Positions 17,379 through 27,055 are shown, numbered from the stretch's first letter. The stretch is 64,000 nucleotides of DNA from Bacteroidota bacterium (GCA_030147525.1 JASBVF010000047.1:124001-188000), one strand, 5' to 3'. Program-made: numbers and translations. The notes: a model not told the origin generated them from the letters alone.

Positions 17379-17744
17379 CTATTTTTTCCTTCTCTTCTCC
17401 AGGTTCTCCTTCACTCTGAACTGTACAATCCGGGCAACCAACTCCAGCGGCACCGGTTCGTTGTGCGGAAACTGCACGGAGCCTTTTCCCTGCTGATATT
17501 TCGAAAGTTCTTCTGCAAACTCAGCATGACCGGTCGGTGTGGCGTAAAAGCCGATGTGATTTTTGAATGCTGCAAAATAGACCAGCGGACGACCGTTCAA
17601 CTTGTAGGCGGGCATGGCATAGGCGATGATCTCCTCCGCTTCCGGGGCATTCGCTTTGATGGTGGCACGGATTTGCTGCAGGGTGGTCTGCATTTCGGGC
17701 GGTAAGGCGGCGATGTAAGCGTCGACGGTGGGTGACTTTTCCAT
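17379..17744 (-). CDS. DUF1801 / YdhG-like protein
   Basis: A 121-residue protein (MEKSPTVDAYIAALPPEMQ...). Family features are LQQIRATIKANAPEAEEIIAYAMPAYKLNG, LVYFAAFKNHIGFYATP and KGSVQFPHNEPVPLELVARIVQFR. ATG 17744 was chosen over the TTG at 17750 because AAAGGA lies 7-12 bases before it. Function is unknown; some relatives are called iron chaperones. It is upstream of, and on the same strand as, the VOC fusion gene, with a separate -7 element in between. A C-terminal relic of a close relative survives at 35162-35317. Confidence 0.8.
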   Translation of the reverse strand: MEKSPTVDAYIAALPPEMQTTLQQIRATIKANAPEAEEIIAYAMPAYKLNGRPLVYFAAFKNHIGFYATPTGHAEFAEELSKYQQGKGSVQFPHNEPVPLELVARIVQFRVKENLEKRRKK

Positions 17745-17894
17745 GATCAAGTCCTTTATTTTACATGCGCCAAAGGTCGCTTTATTAAGTGTTATATTTT
17801 ACCGGTAAGCTCCCGGTATTTCAAACTAATCTTTCGGAGCCTGTGTTTTCTGCTTTTTCCCCCGTATTTTTCACCCTCGCAAACGAAACAACCT

Positions 17895-18881
17895 ATGTAC
17901 GTCAAGCGCAACTACGGCTTCTGGATGACCTTCAACTGGTCGAAAAAACCTTTCTTCATCGGTTTTCTGTATGCTGGCATCGTCACTGCCATTTATTATT
18001 TTCTAAAACTCGACTTCGCCCTGCCCTGGCAGCCCATCAGCATCATCGGTATCGCCGTGGCGTTTTACCTCGGTTTTAAAAACAACAGCTCTTACGACCG
18101 CACCTGGGAAGCCCGAAAGATCTGGGGCAGCATTGTGAACAACAGCCGCTCGTTCGGAGCAGCGGTCAAGACGTTTGTGCAAGGGGGAAATGCGGAGGCG
18201 ATTCACAAAGAGCTGATTTACCGCCACATCGCCTGGCTGACGGCCCTGCGCTACCAACTCCGCCTGAGCCGGGAGTGGGAACACACCGAAGACCGGGTGA
18301 ACGGACTTTACTTCCCCACGGTCTGTGAAGAATACTTCGACCGGATGGACGGGGAAATTGTCAACTACATCCCCGAGGAAGAGTTTCAATACTACAAAAC
18401 CAAAGTAAATGCCGCCACCCAAATCCTGGCCAAACAATCCGTACGCCTGCAGGAACTGAGAGATCAGAACTACTTCGACGACTTCCGCCACATGGAGTTT
18501 CACCAGCTGATCGTTTCGTTTTACGAAGATCAGGGCAAGAGCGAACGCATCAAAAACTTCCCCTTCCCCCGCCAGTACGCTTCGACTGCACTCTGGCTGA
18601 GCGTGGTGTTCGCCGTCTTGGTACCCTTTGGCATGCTGGATACTTTTTCAAAATTGGGCGAATGGTGGGTCTGGATCACCGTGCCCATGTCCGCCCTTAT
18701 CATCTGGATTTTCTTTTTGATGGAAAAAATCGGCGATTATTCGGAAAACCCCTTCGAGGGCAGCTACAACGACGTGCCTATTTCCTCCATCGCAAGAGGC
18801 ATCGAGATAGATCTTCGGGAGATGATCGACGATACCGGTATCCCGGCAGGAGTAAAGGCGGAAAATGGGTTTTTGATGTAA
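17895..18881 (+). CDS. Bestrophin-family membrane channel protein
   Basis: A 328-residue membrane protein of the bacterial bestrophin (UPF0187) type, predicted to form a pentameric anion or cation channel in the inner membrane. Signatures are the N-terminal MYVKRNYGFWMTFNWSKK, IAVAFYLGFKNNSSYDRTWEARKIWG, HIAWLTALRYQLR and the second hydrophobic pair around TALWLSVVFAVLVPFG and WVWITVPMSALIIWIFF. The C-terminus has NPFEGSYNDVPISSIARGIEIDLREM, the usual end of the family. It is followed 35 bp later by an NAD-binding protein gene on the same strand; a functional link is unclear. Confidence 0.88.
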   Translation: MYVKRNYGFWMTFNWSKKPFFIGFLYAGIVTAIYYFLKLDFALPWQPISIIGIAVAFYLGFKNNSSYDRTWEARKIWGSIVNNSRSFGAAVKTFVQGGNAEAIHKELIYRHIAWLTALRYQLRLSREWEHTEDRVNGLYFPTVCEEYFDRMDGEIVNYIPEEEFQYYKTKVNAATQILAKQSVRLQELRDQNYFDDFRHMEFHQLIVSFYEDQGKSERIKNFPFPRQYASTALWLSVVFAVLVPFGMLDTFSKLGEWWVWITVPMSALIIWIFFLMEKIGDYSENPFEGSYNDVPISSIARGIEIDLREMIDDTGIPAGVKAENGFLM

Positions 18882-18916
18882 AATCCGGCATTTTTAGTCA
18901 TTTTAAAAATTGAATC

Positions 18917-19579
18917 ATGAGCATCAAAACCATTATCACTGGCACCACCGGCATGGTAGGTGAAGGCGTCCTGTACGTAGCGCTCGCCGACCCACGGGTT
19001 GAAAAAGTGTTGGTTATCAACCGCCGTCCCTGTGGCGTGCAGCATGAAAAACTGACGGAAATCATCCACAAGGATTTCCACGATTTTTCAGCCATCGAAT
19101 CGCAGCTTTCCGGCTACAATGCCTGCTATTTCTGCCTGGGCGTTTCGTCCGTCGGTATGAAAGAGAAGCAGTACCGCAATTTGACCTACGACCTCACGAT
19201 GCACGTCGCCAACACGTTGGTAAAACTCAATCCGGACATGACCTTCTGCTACATCTCAGGCGCAGGCACCGACAGCACGGAGCAGGGTCGTTCCATGTGG
19301 GCCAGGGTAAAAGGCAAGACGGAAAACGACCTGGCAAAACTCCCGTTCAAAGCCGTGTACAACTTCCGCCCCGGCTACATCCAGCCAATGCCGGGGATGA
19401 AAAATACGTACCGCATCTTACGGTATATCAGTTGGCTTTATCCTTTTTTCAAAACAGTTTTTCCAAAATACGTTATACGGCTGGAGGAAGTCGGGCAGGC
19501 CATGCTGAATGCAACGGAAAAAGGGTATGACAAAACCGTGCTGGAGTGCCAGGACATCAGGAAACTGGCTGGCAGTTAA
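18917..19579 (+). CDS. NAD(P)-binding atypical SDR-like protein
   Basis: A 220-residue protein with an N-terminal Rossmann nucleotide-binding loop (IITGTTGMVGEGVL) followed by VLVINRRPCGVQHEKL. The middle part has YFCLGVSSVGMKEKQYRNLTYDLT and YISGAGTDSTEQGRSMW, in the place of the active-site region of atypical short-chain dehydrogenases. Family members are NmrA/HTATIP2-like epimerase relatives with mostly unknown substrates. It follows the bestrophin gene closely and may share its transcript. Confidence 0.78.
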   Translation: MSIKTIITGTTGMVGEGVLYVALADPRVEKVLVINRRPCGVQHEKLTEIIHKDFHDFSAIESQLSGYNACYFCLGVSSVGMKEKQYRNLTYDLTMHVANTLVKLNPDMTFCYISGAGTDSTEQGRSMWARVKGKTENDLAKLPFKAVYNFRPGYIQPMPGMKNTYRILRYISWLYPFFKTVFPKYVIRLEEVGQAMLNATEKGYDKTVLECQDIRKLAGS

Positions 19580-19642
19580 GTTTTTTCGACGGATACTTTA
19601 ACTTTACTTGCCTGAATTGTTTTATCATAACCCACCTGCATC

Positions 19643-19987
19643 ATGGCCTACAACGAATACCTCGCCGACCGCATCCGCCGCATTTTCAACGAAAAAAGAA
19701 CCCCGTTCGAAGAGAAAAAAATGATGGGTGGCCTATGCTTCCTTGTGGATGATAAAATGTGTGCCGGGGTGGTGGACGACAAGCTCATGGGGCGCATTGA
19801 CCACGCCATTTATGAAGAAGCCCTCACCAGAAAAGGCTGCCGGGAAATGGATTTCACCGGGCGCCCGATGAAGGGCTATGTTTTTGTGGAACCGGAGGGT
19901 ATCGACTCAGATCAAGACCTTGAACATTGGGTGCAGCTTTGCCTCGATTTTAACCCGAAGGCGAAGTCCAGCAAGAAGAAAGCCTGA
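19643..19987 (+). CDS. TfoX N-terminal domain protein
   Basis: A 114-residue cytoplasmic protein. The sequence MAYNEYLADRIRRIF..., KKMMGGLCFLVDDKMCAGV and REMDFTGRPMKGYVFVEPEG matches the TfoX/Sxy N-terminal domain. The C-terminal TfoX domain is absent and the tail is Lys-rich (AKSSKKKA). In enterics Sxy co-activates competence genes, but stand-alone N-domains like this are widespread and uncharacterised, so competence should not be assumed. It lies 63 bp after the SDR-like gene. Confidence 0.8.
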   Translation: MAYNEYLADRIRRIFNEKRTPFEEKKMMGGLCFLVDDKMCAGVVDDKLMGRIDHAIYEEALTRKGCREMDFTGRPMKGYVFVEPEGIDSDQDLEHWVQLCLDFNPKAKSSKKKA

Positions 19988-20048
19988 GCCGGCTTGCGGA
20001 GAATAAAAAGGCCGAATGGTGGCGAAACGACTCGGTAAATTACCGATG

Positions 20049-22322
20049 TCATTCCGGGCTGCTCACCAGCATGACTTCTTTTTCAGCTTTGGAGGGCAAC
20101 CTGTGGTAAAGTTTTACGAAACGGTGCGCCACGGCTACGATGTCTTTTGTCTCCAGCTTGATACTGAACATCAGCATACTGTTGCGGCGGCCGTAGCCAT
20201 TTTCTTTGATTCCCTGAATCTGATCGGAAAGCTGGTTTTCAAGCATATTGAAAATGGCTTTCTTTTGCTCTTTCAGGTCTTCTACATTTTCAAAATCGGC
20301 TTTTTCCATCTTCATGGCCACATTCGTCAGGTAGGAATCGACTTCCTGCACGATGGAACTGAGACTCTCCGCCTGTTTTTTCTTGACGGGCTTGTGACTG
20401 TTTTCAACATGGTTGCGGCAGGTTTCCATGATAAAACCGGTCGACTGCGCTATGTCCTGCTCAAGATCGTAAACCAGCAGGTATAGCCGGCCCGCTCCTG
20501 TTTCAGGACCTTCGAGGCGTTTGATGGCCTTGTACATTTTCTTTTTTAAAGTATCAACCCTTTCTCTCAGGGATTCGTAGTCCTTTACAGTCTTCTGAAT
20601 GAGTTGGCGGTCTTCCTCGAGCAGGCCGGTGATGGCGCCTTTGTAAGTTTTCGTTACATCGTGCAGCAGTTGTGCTACTTTGAGCGATGTATCTTCCACC
20701 ATAATGGCCGGAGCAATGGAGGTACCTTCCTGCTCGAAAGAGGCGAGTTCCTCTCTCGACTTTTCCCGTTTTTTGTGAAATACGGAAGACCGGAAGACGA
20801 GTAGCACTAGCAGGATCGTCAGGATGGCGACGCCCCACATTTCAAAGGTATAGATCACCCATGCACAAATACCGGACGCTGTAAATGCGACAATCGCTGT
20901 CATGAACCAACCACCGATCACATTGATAACGCCGGCCACCCGGTACACCGCACTGTCGAGCCCCCAAGCCCGGTCGGCAAGGGATGCGCCCATAGCTACC
21001 ATGAAGGTTACGTAGGTGGTGGAAAGCGGAAGTTTGAGCGAAGTAGCAAATGCGATGAGAGCACTCGCCACGGTCAGGTTAACAGCCGCACGCACAAGAT
21101 CGAAAGCAGGCTCGTCTACTGCCTGGGCATCTGCATCTCCATTGGTCTCGAAGCTGCTCTCGACCTTATCCATCCACGATCTTGGTATAACTGTCTGCAT
21201 GGCACTGCCCACATTGCGCATGGTGCGGACGATGCCTCTGGCCAGCAGGTTGGGCGAAAAGTTTTCCACCCCTTCACTTTGGCGGCTGAGCGCCACCTGG
21301 GTTTCGGTAACGGTGCGTGCTTTTTTTGAAAACCACAGCGTCAGAACCATGATGATGCCGGCAATGAGCAGCAGGTAAGTTTCCGTGCGTACGGCCTGGC
21401 TCAGTGAGGTCATGCTCAGGGCTTCTGCGGCCTGCCCCGAGGCCGACCATACCTTGAAGCTCTCGAAACCTGCAATGGGTACGCCGATGAAATTCACCAG
21501 GTCGTTGCCGGCGAAAGCCATGGCCAGCGAGAATGTTCCGGCCAGCACGATGATGCGAAGGATATTTACTTTAAAAAATGAATACAACAGTTGCATCGTC
21601 AGGCTCCAGAACACGAAAGCGGCCAGCAGCAGCATGGACGTGTTGGCGCTCACCCAGTCGATGAATTGTTCCGAAACGAAAGATGCGCCTTTCACTCCTT
21701 TAAAAAGAAGGAAGTACGTGATGAGCGTAAGTGCAGCGCCCGACCAGATCCCGCCTACCCATTTCATCCGGCGGGCGTAGTTGAATGTAAAAACGAGCCT
21801 CGACAGATATTGTATCAACGCCCCCGCTATGAAGGCAATGACCACCGAGGACAGGATGCCGGTAATGATGGCCAGGGCGCTCGACGTGTTGATGTAATTG
21901 GGCAGGTCGGCGAGTCCTTCGCCGTTGAAGGTTATTTTCAAAAGTGCCACAACGACAGCAGCCCCCAGCAGCTCAAACACAATAGAAACGGTGGTCGATG
22001 TAGGCAAACCAAACGTATTGAAAGCATCCAGCAGCATGATATCGGTCATCATGACGGCGAGGAAAATGACCATCACCTCCGAGAACTGGAAAAACTGCGG
22101 GTTGAAAATGCCTTTGCGGGCTACCTCCATCATGCCGCTGGAAAACGTGGCCCCGATGAAAATACCCAGAGCTGCGATGATCATGATGGTCCTGAAAGTG
22201 GCGACCTTTGAGCCGATGGCTGAGTTGAGGAAGTTAACGGCATCATTGCTCACGCCCACGATCAGGTCAGATGCGGCAAGTAAAAAGAGCAGGATTACAA
22301 TGATTAGATAATATTCGGGCAT
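20049..22322 (-). CDS. PiT-family inorganic phosphate transporter with PhoU-like C-terminal domain
   Basis: A 757-residue inner-membrane protein. The first PiT half has GVSNDAVNFLNSAIGSKVA and MLLDAFNTFGLPTSTTVSIVFELLGAA; the second has VNLTVASALIAFATSLKLPLSTTYVTFMVAMG; each carries the family GxxND or PxSTT-type motif. Helices end near residue 500. Residues ~530-750 are soluble and helical (LKVAQLLHDVTKTYKGAITGL, KKKMYKAIKRLEG), resembling a PhoU/DUF47 regulator. In other bacteria DUF47 proteins are usually separate partners of PiT, so this is a transporter fused to its probable regulator. Confidence 0.87.
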   Translation of the reverse strand: MPEYYLIIVILLFLLAASDLIVGVSNDAVNFLNSAIGSKVATFRTIMIIAALGIFIGATFSSGMMEVARKGIFNPQFFQFSEVMVIFLAVMMTDIMLLDAFNTFGLPTSTTVSIVFELLGAAVVVALLKITFNGEGLADLPNYINTSSALAIITGILSSVVIAFIAGALIQYLSRLVFTFNYARRMKWVGGIWSGAALTLITYFLLFKGVKGASFVSEQFIDWVSANTSMLLLAAFVFWSLTMQLLYSFFKVNILRIIVLAGTFSLAMAFAGNDLVNFIGVPIAGFESFKVWSASGQAAEALSMTSLSQAVRTETYLLLIAGIIMVLTLWFSKKARTVTETQVALSRQSEGVENFSPNLLARGIVRTMRNVGSAMQTVIPRSWMDKVESSFETNGDADAQAVDEPAFDLVRAAVNLTVASALIAFATSLKLPLSTTYVTFMVAMGASLADRAWGLDSAVYRVAGVINVIGGWFMTAIVAFTASGICAWVIYTFEMWGVAILTILLVLLVFRSSVFHKKREKSREELASFEQEGTSIAPAIMVEDTSLKVAQLLHDVTKTYKGAITGLLEEDRQLIQKTVKDYESLRERVDTLKKKMYKAIKRLEGPETGAGRLYLLVYDLEQDIAQSTGFIMETCRNHVENSHKPVKKKQAESLSSIVQEVDSYLTNVAMKMEKADFENVEDLKEQKKAIFNMLENQLSDQIQGIKENGYGRRNSMLMFSIKLETKDIVAVAHRFVKLYHRLPSKAEKEVMLVSSPE

Positions 22323-22367
22323 AGCGTCTGTCGAGTTTAAACAACGTTGGTTTGATCAAAAAACCGT

Positions 22368-22401
22368 GGATGAAGGTAGGCAATATAAGCTACCTTCATC
22401 C
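22368..22401 (-). terminator. Perfect hairpin between the GNAT relic and the phosphate transporter
   Basis: Arms GGATGAAGGTAG (22368-22379) and CTACCTTCATCC (22390-22401) pair perfectly over 12 bp with a 10-nt loop. On the minus strand they are followed by ACGGTTTTTT, so this could terminate transcripts from the decayed upstream gene or attenuate the transporter gene. Confidence 0.55.
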
Positions 22402-22536
22402 CTTTTGCGTCATTTTTGATGCAAGGCACAGGACAGCAAATCAATGAAGATCGAATATCCCGGGCGATCGGATCATTCCAGAGGTAAAAGTTCAACAGCT
22501 GCTTTAAGCAGAATTTACCGGAAGGTAAAATTATCG

Positions 22537-23070
22537 TTAACTTTCATTGCCGGACCGCAGTTTGAGCTCCACCTCATAAGAAGCGCCGTCCCGTTTCACC
22601 ACCTCGAAATTGCGATGCTTGAACATGCCCAGCATCACCTCGTTCGACGCCAGCGCCTGTACCCGCACGGTTTCCAACCCTGCTGCCGGGCTATGTCGAT
22701 CATAAAATTCACCATCGTGCTGGCAAGCCCCTGCCGGTGCAAGGAGGCGGCGATAATGATGGCGAACTCGGTACTCTGGTTGCCGAAGTCATTGACGAGG
22801 CGCACCACGTCGGCCATCATTTTTTTGCCTTACTCTTCCACTTCGGCTACGATGGTCGGCTCCTGGTCGTAATCGATGTGCGTGAAATGTACCACTAAGC
22901 TTGTGGCGTAGTTTCGAAGCGTAACCGAAAAAGTGGAAGTAAATGCTCTCCCTGGATAGCATTTCGAACATCTCGGCCTCCAGCGTTCGTCCATAGGCAG
23001 ATTGTTCGGCACAACGAACATCTGACAAGTATCAGGTACGGCCAGGGCGGATGATTCTGAACGTGAGGGT
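22537..23070 (-). pseudogene. Decayed GNAT acetyltransferase gene
   Basis: Fragments in different minus-strand frames join into one GNAT domain, like that attached to Pat/acyl-CoA synthetases. The pieces are LEAEMFEMLSRESIYFHFFGY, then VVHFTHIDYDQEPTIVAEVEE, then MMADVVRLVNDFGNQSTEF with ASLHRQGLASTMVNFM, then LETVRVQALASNEVMLGMF to a stop at 22537. Lesions are a frameshift near 22895, an in-frame TAA at 22830-22832, and a frameshift near 22680; the 5' end is also scrambled. The left boundary of the original gene is unclear. The acetyl-CoA-binding RQGLAS loop is recognisable, but no intact product is possible. Confidence 0.75.
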
Positions 23071-23259
23071 GGTGTTAGGGATTCAGGAAATACATTCACG
23101 TATGCACAAGATCAAAATGTGTGTCGGATTTTTTCAATGTCGAAGGAAGTCAAAGGGCTTGAAGTGAGATCGATTTATCTTTTTCCAATTAATTTTAAAT
23201 TGAAAACATAAGTTGTACGGTTGAAACAGCTCTTTGTAAAACATTTGATGTAATGGAGG

Positions 23260-26200
23260 TCAGATTGGTTTCATAGTAAGCTTTACCAAAAAACCATCCA
23301 TAGTTTTCATCTCCAGTTTAGCGCCAAGCTTTTCAGCCCGCATTACCATATTCGACAGGCCCATCCCGGTTGTCGGTGTTGATTTTTCATTTTGCGAGCC
23401 ATTGTCATGAATGCTCAGCTCGAGTTGCCCGCCAAAATTGCCGAAGCGAACAGCTACCTTTGTAGCGTTGCTGTGGCGGGTAACGTTGTTCAGAGCTTCT
23501 TTGAAAATAAGGAAAAGATGCTGGCGCATATCGACCGGCAGTTTTTTTTCCAGAGGCAGGTCGCCGAGTTCGAAGTGGCAGGTGATGTCACGGGGCTGGA
23601 GCAAATCGGCAGCTTGTTCCCGCATGCGGTCGAGCAGATTTTTCACCTTATCCCGTCGACTGTCGATGCTCCATACGAGGTCCCGCATTTTGGAGACGGC
23701 AGAATGGCTGATATCGCTGATGTGGTGCAGGCGGTGCCGGTCATTTTCAGCAACGGAGAACTCAAGCAGTTCGGCCTGCATCGATAGGCCTGAAAGCATG
23801 GAGCCGACCTCGTCGTGCAGATCGCTTGCAATGCGGGTGCGTATTTTTTCCATTTCAAGCCTGCGTTCGTATCGGACACGGGAAATACTGAATCCGATCC
23901 CACCCACCATCGCCAGCACGACCAGGTAGAAGAGCCAGGTCTGGTAAAAAAACGGCTTAACCCGAATGGGTATGTTCAGCTCGCTGCTGCTCCAGTTTCC
24001 CTTGCTGTCGGAACCTTTGACGTGCAGCACATAGTCGCCTGGCGGCAGTTTATTGTAGCGTACGAAGGGGGTGTTGCCTACGTAAGACCAATCTTCTTCC
24101 AGCCCTTCCAGCCAAACGTAGAATTGGTTTTTGTCGGGTTTGAAATAATTTGGCAGGGCCCAGCCGAGTTGAAACCAACTATCAGTCGGTGAAATAATAA
24201 AACGGTCAATGGTCTGTTTACCAATCACCTGGATCACAGTACTATCTGTCCGGCTGTTGTATTTCGTGAAATTCGTGAGGCAGAGAGGCGGGTTTGGTTC
24301 CGTTTGCAAAATAGCTTTCGGGTTAAAATAACTGACTCCATTCATGCCGCCAAACCACATCCCGCCCTGGTCATCTTTGAAAAAAGAAGCGTAATTGAAC
24401 TCATTGTTCGACAGGCCGTCTTCTTCGTAAAAATTGCGGAACACGCCCTCGGATGCCCGGTAACACGACAGCCCGTTGTAGGTGGCCGCCCAGATATTGC
24501 CCTCCTCATCTTCCAGGATGCTGACTACGTTGTTGTCGCTCAGGCCGTCTTTTTGGGTGAAAATCCTGATGTTTAAAGCTGATAACTTTTCAAAAGTTGT
24601 CAACTCCTCAGGCAGTTCCAGGCAGTTCAATCCACCGCCAAAAGTACCTGCCCAAAGTTTGCCCGTTTTGTCAGCATGCAGGGCCAGTACGTGGTCTTTA
24701 CCCAGTGCGGGTTTGGTTTGGGTGGTAAAACGAGCCAGCATTTTTCCCTTTCGGTTAAAGCAAAACAAGCCTTCGGAGGCCGTACCCACCCAGATTAAAC
24801 CGTAGGCATCTTCCAGTATCACCAAAGGATTGGTGGAAGGCAGGTTATTGGCACCCTCAGCGAAAAAGTTTTTGTAATGTCGGCTTTTTGGATCGTACAG
24901 GATCAGTTTTTCCAATTCAGAGCCCAGCAGAATTTTCCCATCCCGAAGCAGGCAAATCGGGTTGCGTCTCACTTTGTTGAAAATGTCATCGAAGGATTCT
25001 ACTGCGCTGCATTGAAGGTTGTCCAGGCTTATTTTCAGGAGTTGGTCGTTTACCGTCCAGGCTGCATTTTCATTTTTATCAAAAACAATATTCACGGCAT
25101 AGCTCAGGGTGACTGCAATCGATGAATAATCTTCGATGGAAATCAGCAGGCTGTCTTTTCGTTGACCATTCCCCAGCCGGTGAAGGCCTTTCTGTCCGGT
25201 TTCACAAATAGCATAAACCTGCCCTTCGTTGTCAGCAAAGATGCCCCGCATGGCGTTGCCCCATTCGGTGCCGGGCACGGTCAGGTGGTTTTGAAATATA
25301 TCCCTGCCAATCGGGAAGCGAAGCAGCCCGTTGTCGGTGGCAATCCAGAGCAGGTGGGTGCGGTCTTCGTACAAATGGCGGATGTGGGTGAACTGCAAGC
25401 TGCTGTGCAAAGCGGCGCTGAAATCCGTCCATTCTCCCGAAGGACTCCAGCGAAGCAACCCGTCGTACATCGCAAACCAGATATTGCCACGGAAATCTTC
25501 CACGTGGCTGTAAACTTTGGTGGACAGGTCGGCGGCGATCACATCGTGTTGGCTTGTTTCGGGGTGGTAGTGCCAGATTTCGTTTTTGCTTTTTGGAAAA
25601 ACAAACAGCCGGCCCCGGCTGTCCGTGGAAATATTGGTGTAGTAAATCTTGGTACCGAACCAGATGATGCTGTCGGGTTTTACCTCGTGGAGCAACTCGC
25701 CGGCAGGGCTGAATTGCCGAAGTCCTTCCGCATTGGTACTCCACCAGATATTACCGGCGGTATCGATCGCCACGTCGTTGAACGGAATGCGGAGGTGCGT
25801 CGCCGTGGCCACCTGCCGGAAGCGGTTGTTGCCAAGATATTGCAACAATTGTTGCTCCCGGTCATCATCCGTCACAATCCAGATCGTGCCGTTTGCGCCT
25901 TTCCGGAGTGTGAAAACCCCACCTTTCAAACCGGCCGCTGCTGAGAGGTTGGTCGTTTTGAGCGTATTTAAATTCAGTTCGAGCAGCACTTCATCAGCCA
26001 ACAACCAAAGGCAGGAATCATTGACCAAAAGCATATTTTCATCGGAAATATTATCGCCGGGAAAGGGAAAGTCCGACTGAACATCGCTGCCAAATTTGAC
26101 GAAACGCCGGCCATCGTAGCGCTCGGCTCCCTGCGTGGTGCCAAACCACATCAACCCCCTGCTATCCTGGGCTATGGCTTTTACGTCTCGAAAGGCGAGG

Positions 26201-26304
26201 CCGTCTTCCATGGTGATGGCATCGGGTTTTGGCAAGCGCTGCGCTGTCACCAGCAGCGGCAAGAGTAAAAGCAGTAGTAGGTAGCCTGTTTTATTTGTTT
26301 GCAA
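23260..26304 (-). CDS. Sensor histidine kinase with N-terminal two-component-regulator beta-propeller
   Basis: A 1014-residue membrane kinase. A signal (LLLLLLLPLLVTA) starts a periplasmic sensor of Reg_prop propeller blades (e.g. GLMWFGTTQGAERYDG, GNIWAATYNGLSCY, GGMWFGGMNGVSYF), then a Y_Y_Y domain. One transmembrane helix lies near residue 800 (WLFYLVVLAMVGGIGF). The cytoplasmic part is a HisKA_3 domain with phospho-acceptor H830 in ASDLHDEVGSML and a HATPase domain (FKEALNNVTRHS, DNGS, GMGLSNM). The only workable start is TTG 26304. It has no receiver of its own; the NarL-type regulator transcribed divergently is the obvious partner. The ligand is unknown. Confidence 0.88.
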   Translation of the reverse strand: MQTNKTGYLLLLLLLPLLVTAQRLPKPDAITMEDGLAFRDVKAIAQDSRGLMWFGTTQGAERYDGRRFVKFGSDVQSDFPFPGDNISDENMLLVNDSCLWLLADEVLLELNLNTLKTTNLSAAAGLKGGVFTLRKGANGTIWIVTDDDREQQLLQYLGNNRFRQVATATHLRIPFNDVAIDTAGNIWWSTNAEGLRQFSPAGELLHEVKPDSIIWFGTKIYYTNISTDSRGRLFVFPKSKNEIWHYHPETSQHDVIAADLSTKVYSHVEDFRGNIWFAMYDGLLRWSPSGEWTDFSAALHSSLQFTHIRHLYEDRTHLLWIATDNGLLRFPIGRDIFQNHLTVPGTEWGNAMRGIFADNEGQVYAICETGQKGLHRLGNGQRKDSLLISIEDYSSIAVTLSYAVNIVFDKNENAAWTVNDQLLKISLDNLQCSAVESFDDIFNKVRRNPICLLRDGKILLGSELEKLILYDPKSRHYKNFFAEGANNLPSTNPLVILEDAYGLIWVGTASEGLFCFNRKGKMLARFTTQTKPALGKDHVLALHADKTGKLWAGTFGGGLNCLELPEELTTFEKLSALNIRIFTQKDGLSDNNVVSILEDEEGNIWAATYNGLSCYRASEGVFRNFYEEDGLSNNEFNYASFFKDDQGGMWFGGMNGVSYFNPKAILQTEPNPPLCLTNFTKYNSRTDSTVIQVIGKQTIDRFIISPTDSWFQLGWALPNYFKPDKNQFYVWLEGLEEDWSYVGNTPFVRYNKLPPGDYVLHVKGSDSKGNWSSSELNIPIRVKPFFYQTWLFYLVVLAMVGGIGFSISRVRYERRLEMEKIRTRIASDLHDEVGSMLSGLSMQAELLEFSVAENDRHRLHHISDISHSAVSKMRDLVWSIDSRRDKVKNLLDRMREQAADLLQPRDITCHFELGDLPLEKKLPVDMRQHLFLIFKEALNNVTRHSNATKVAVRFGNFGGQLELSIHDNGSQNEKSTPTTGMGLSNMVMRAEKLGAKLEMKTMDGFLVKLTMKPI

Positions 26305-26401
26305 AAGCCCCGAATTTAAAAAGGAAAGGTAACTAGATTTTTAGTTTTCCAAAATTATACACTAACATCAAAATGTGATACCTCCGCCCTCCGGCAAAAC
26401 T

Positions 26402-26409
26402 TATCTTTG
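26402..26409 (+). promoter_or_regulatory. -7 promoter element for the response regulator
   Basis: TATCTTTG lies 4 bp before the regulator's ATG, so the transcript would be nearly leaderless. I see no well-spaced -33 element, hence low confidence. Confidence 0.3.
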
Positions 26410-26413
26410 CCAT

Positions 26414-27055
26414 ATGGAAACAATTACCCTTGCAATCGTCGAAGATGACCCCGTAGTCAGGGAAAGCCTTCAAACTTTTTTTGGTGGCAACCCGCAGTTT
26501 GAGGTATTGACCGTAGCTTCATCCGTAGAAACATTCCTGCAAAAGCTTGATGCTGAAGCCCAGCCCTTACCCGAAATTTTGTTGCTCGACATTCAGTTGC
26601 CCGGCATGTCCGGCATCGAAGGCATTCCAGGCATCCGGGAGCGGTTGCCGGATGCGAACATCATCATGCTCACCACATTTGAAGACAGCGAAAAAATCTT
26701 TGCGGCCCTTTGCGCCGGTGCCTGCTCCTACCTGACCAAACAAACCTCGCTTTTGAAGATCCGGGAAGCCGTGCTGAATGTCAGCCGGGGTGGTTCTTAC
26801 ATGTCGCCGTCCATTGCCCGAAAGGTCGTCGAATATTTTTCACCAAAACCTAAAAAACAGGCAAACACAACGCTCACCGACCGTCAGATGGACATCGTCC
26901 AGGGTATCGTGGATGGCCTGAGTTACAAGATGATAGCCGCCCGGCTCGATATCTCGATTGACACGGTGCGGTCGCATATCATGCATATCTACAGGGCACT
27001 AAATATAAACAGCAAGGGAGAACTCATCAAACGGGTTGTGAATGGTGAGCTTTGA
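26414..27055 (+). CDS. NarL/LuxR-type response regulator
   Basis: A 213-residue regulator; ATG 26414 (METITLAIVEDDP) was chosen over the frame opening 13 codons upstream, because the receiver domain begins there. The receiver has acidic residues in VEDD, phospho-acceptor D59 in LLLDIQLPGMSG, and Lys in YLTKQTSLLK. The C-terminal LuxR helix-turn-helix is LTDRQMDIVQGIVDGLSYKMIA with SIDTVRSHIMHIYRALN. It is divergent from the propeller kinase across a 109-bp gap and very likely its cognate output protein. Targets may include the following BNR lipoprotein or the kinase itself. Confidence 0.9.
   Translation: METITLAIVEDDPVVRESLQTFFGGNPQFEVLTVASSVETFLQKLDAEAQPLPEILLLDIQLPGMSGIEGIPGIRERLPDANIIMLTTFEDSEKIFAALCAGACSYLTKQTSLLKIREAVLNVSRGGSYMSPSIARKVVEYFSPKPKKQANTTLTDRQMDIVQGIVDGLSYKMIAARLDISIDTVRSHIMHIYRALNINSKGELIKRVVNGEL

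Noticed and set aside
19643-19987. Competence locus inferred from the TfoX-like gene
   Set aside because: It has only the N-terminal domain and no com or pil genes nearby.
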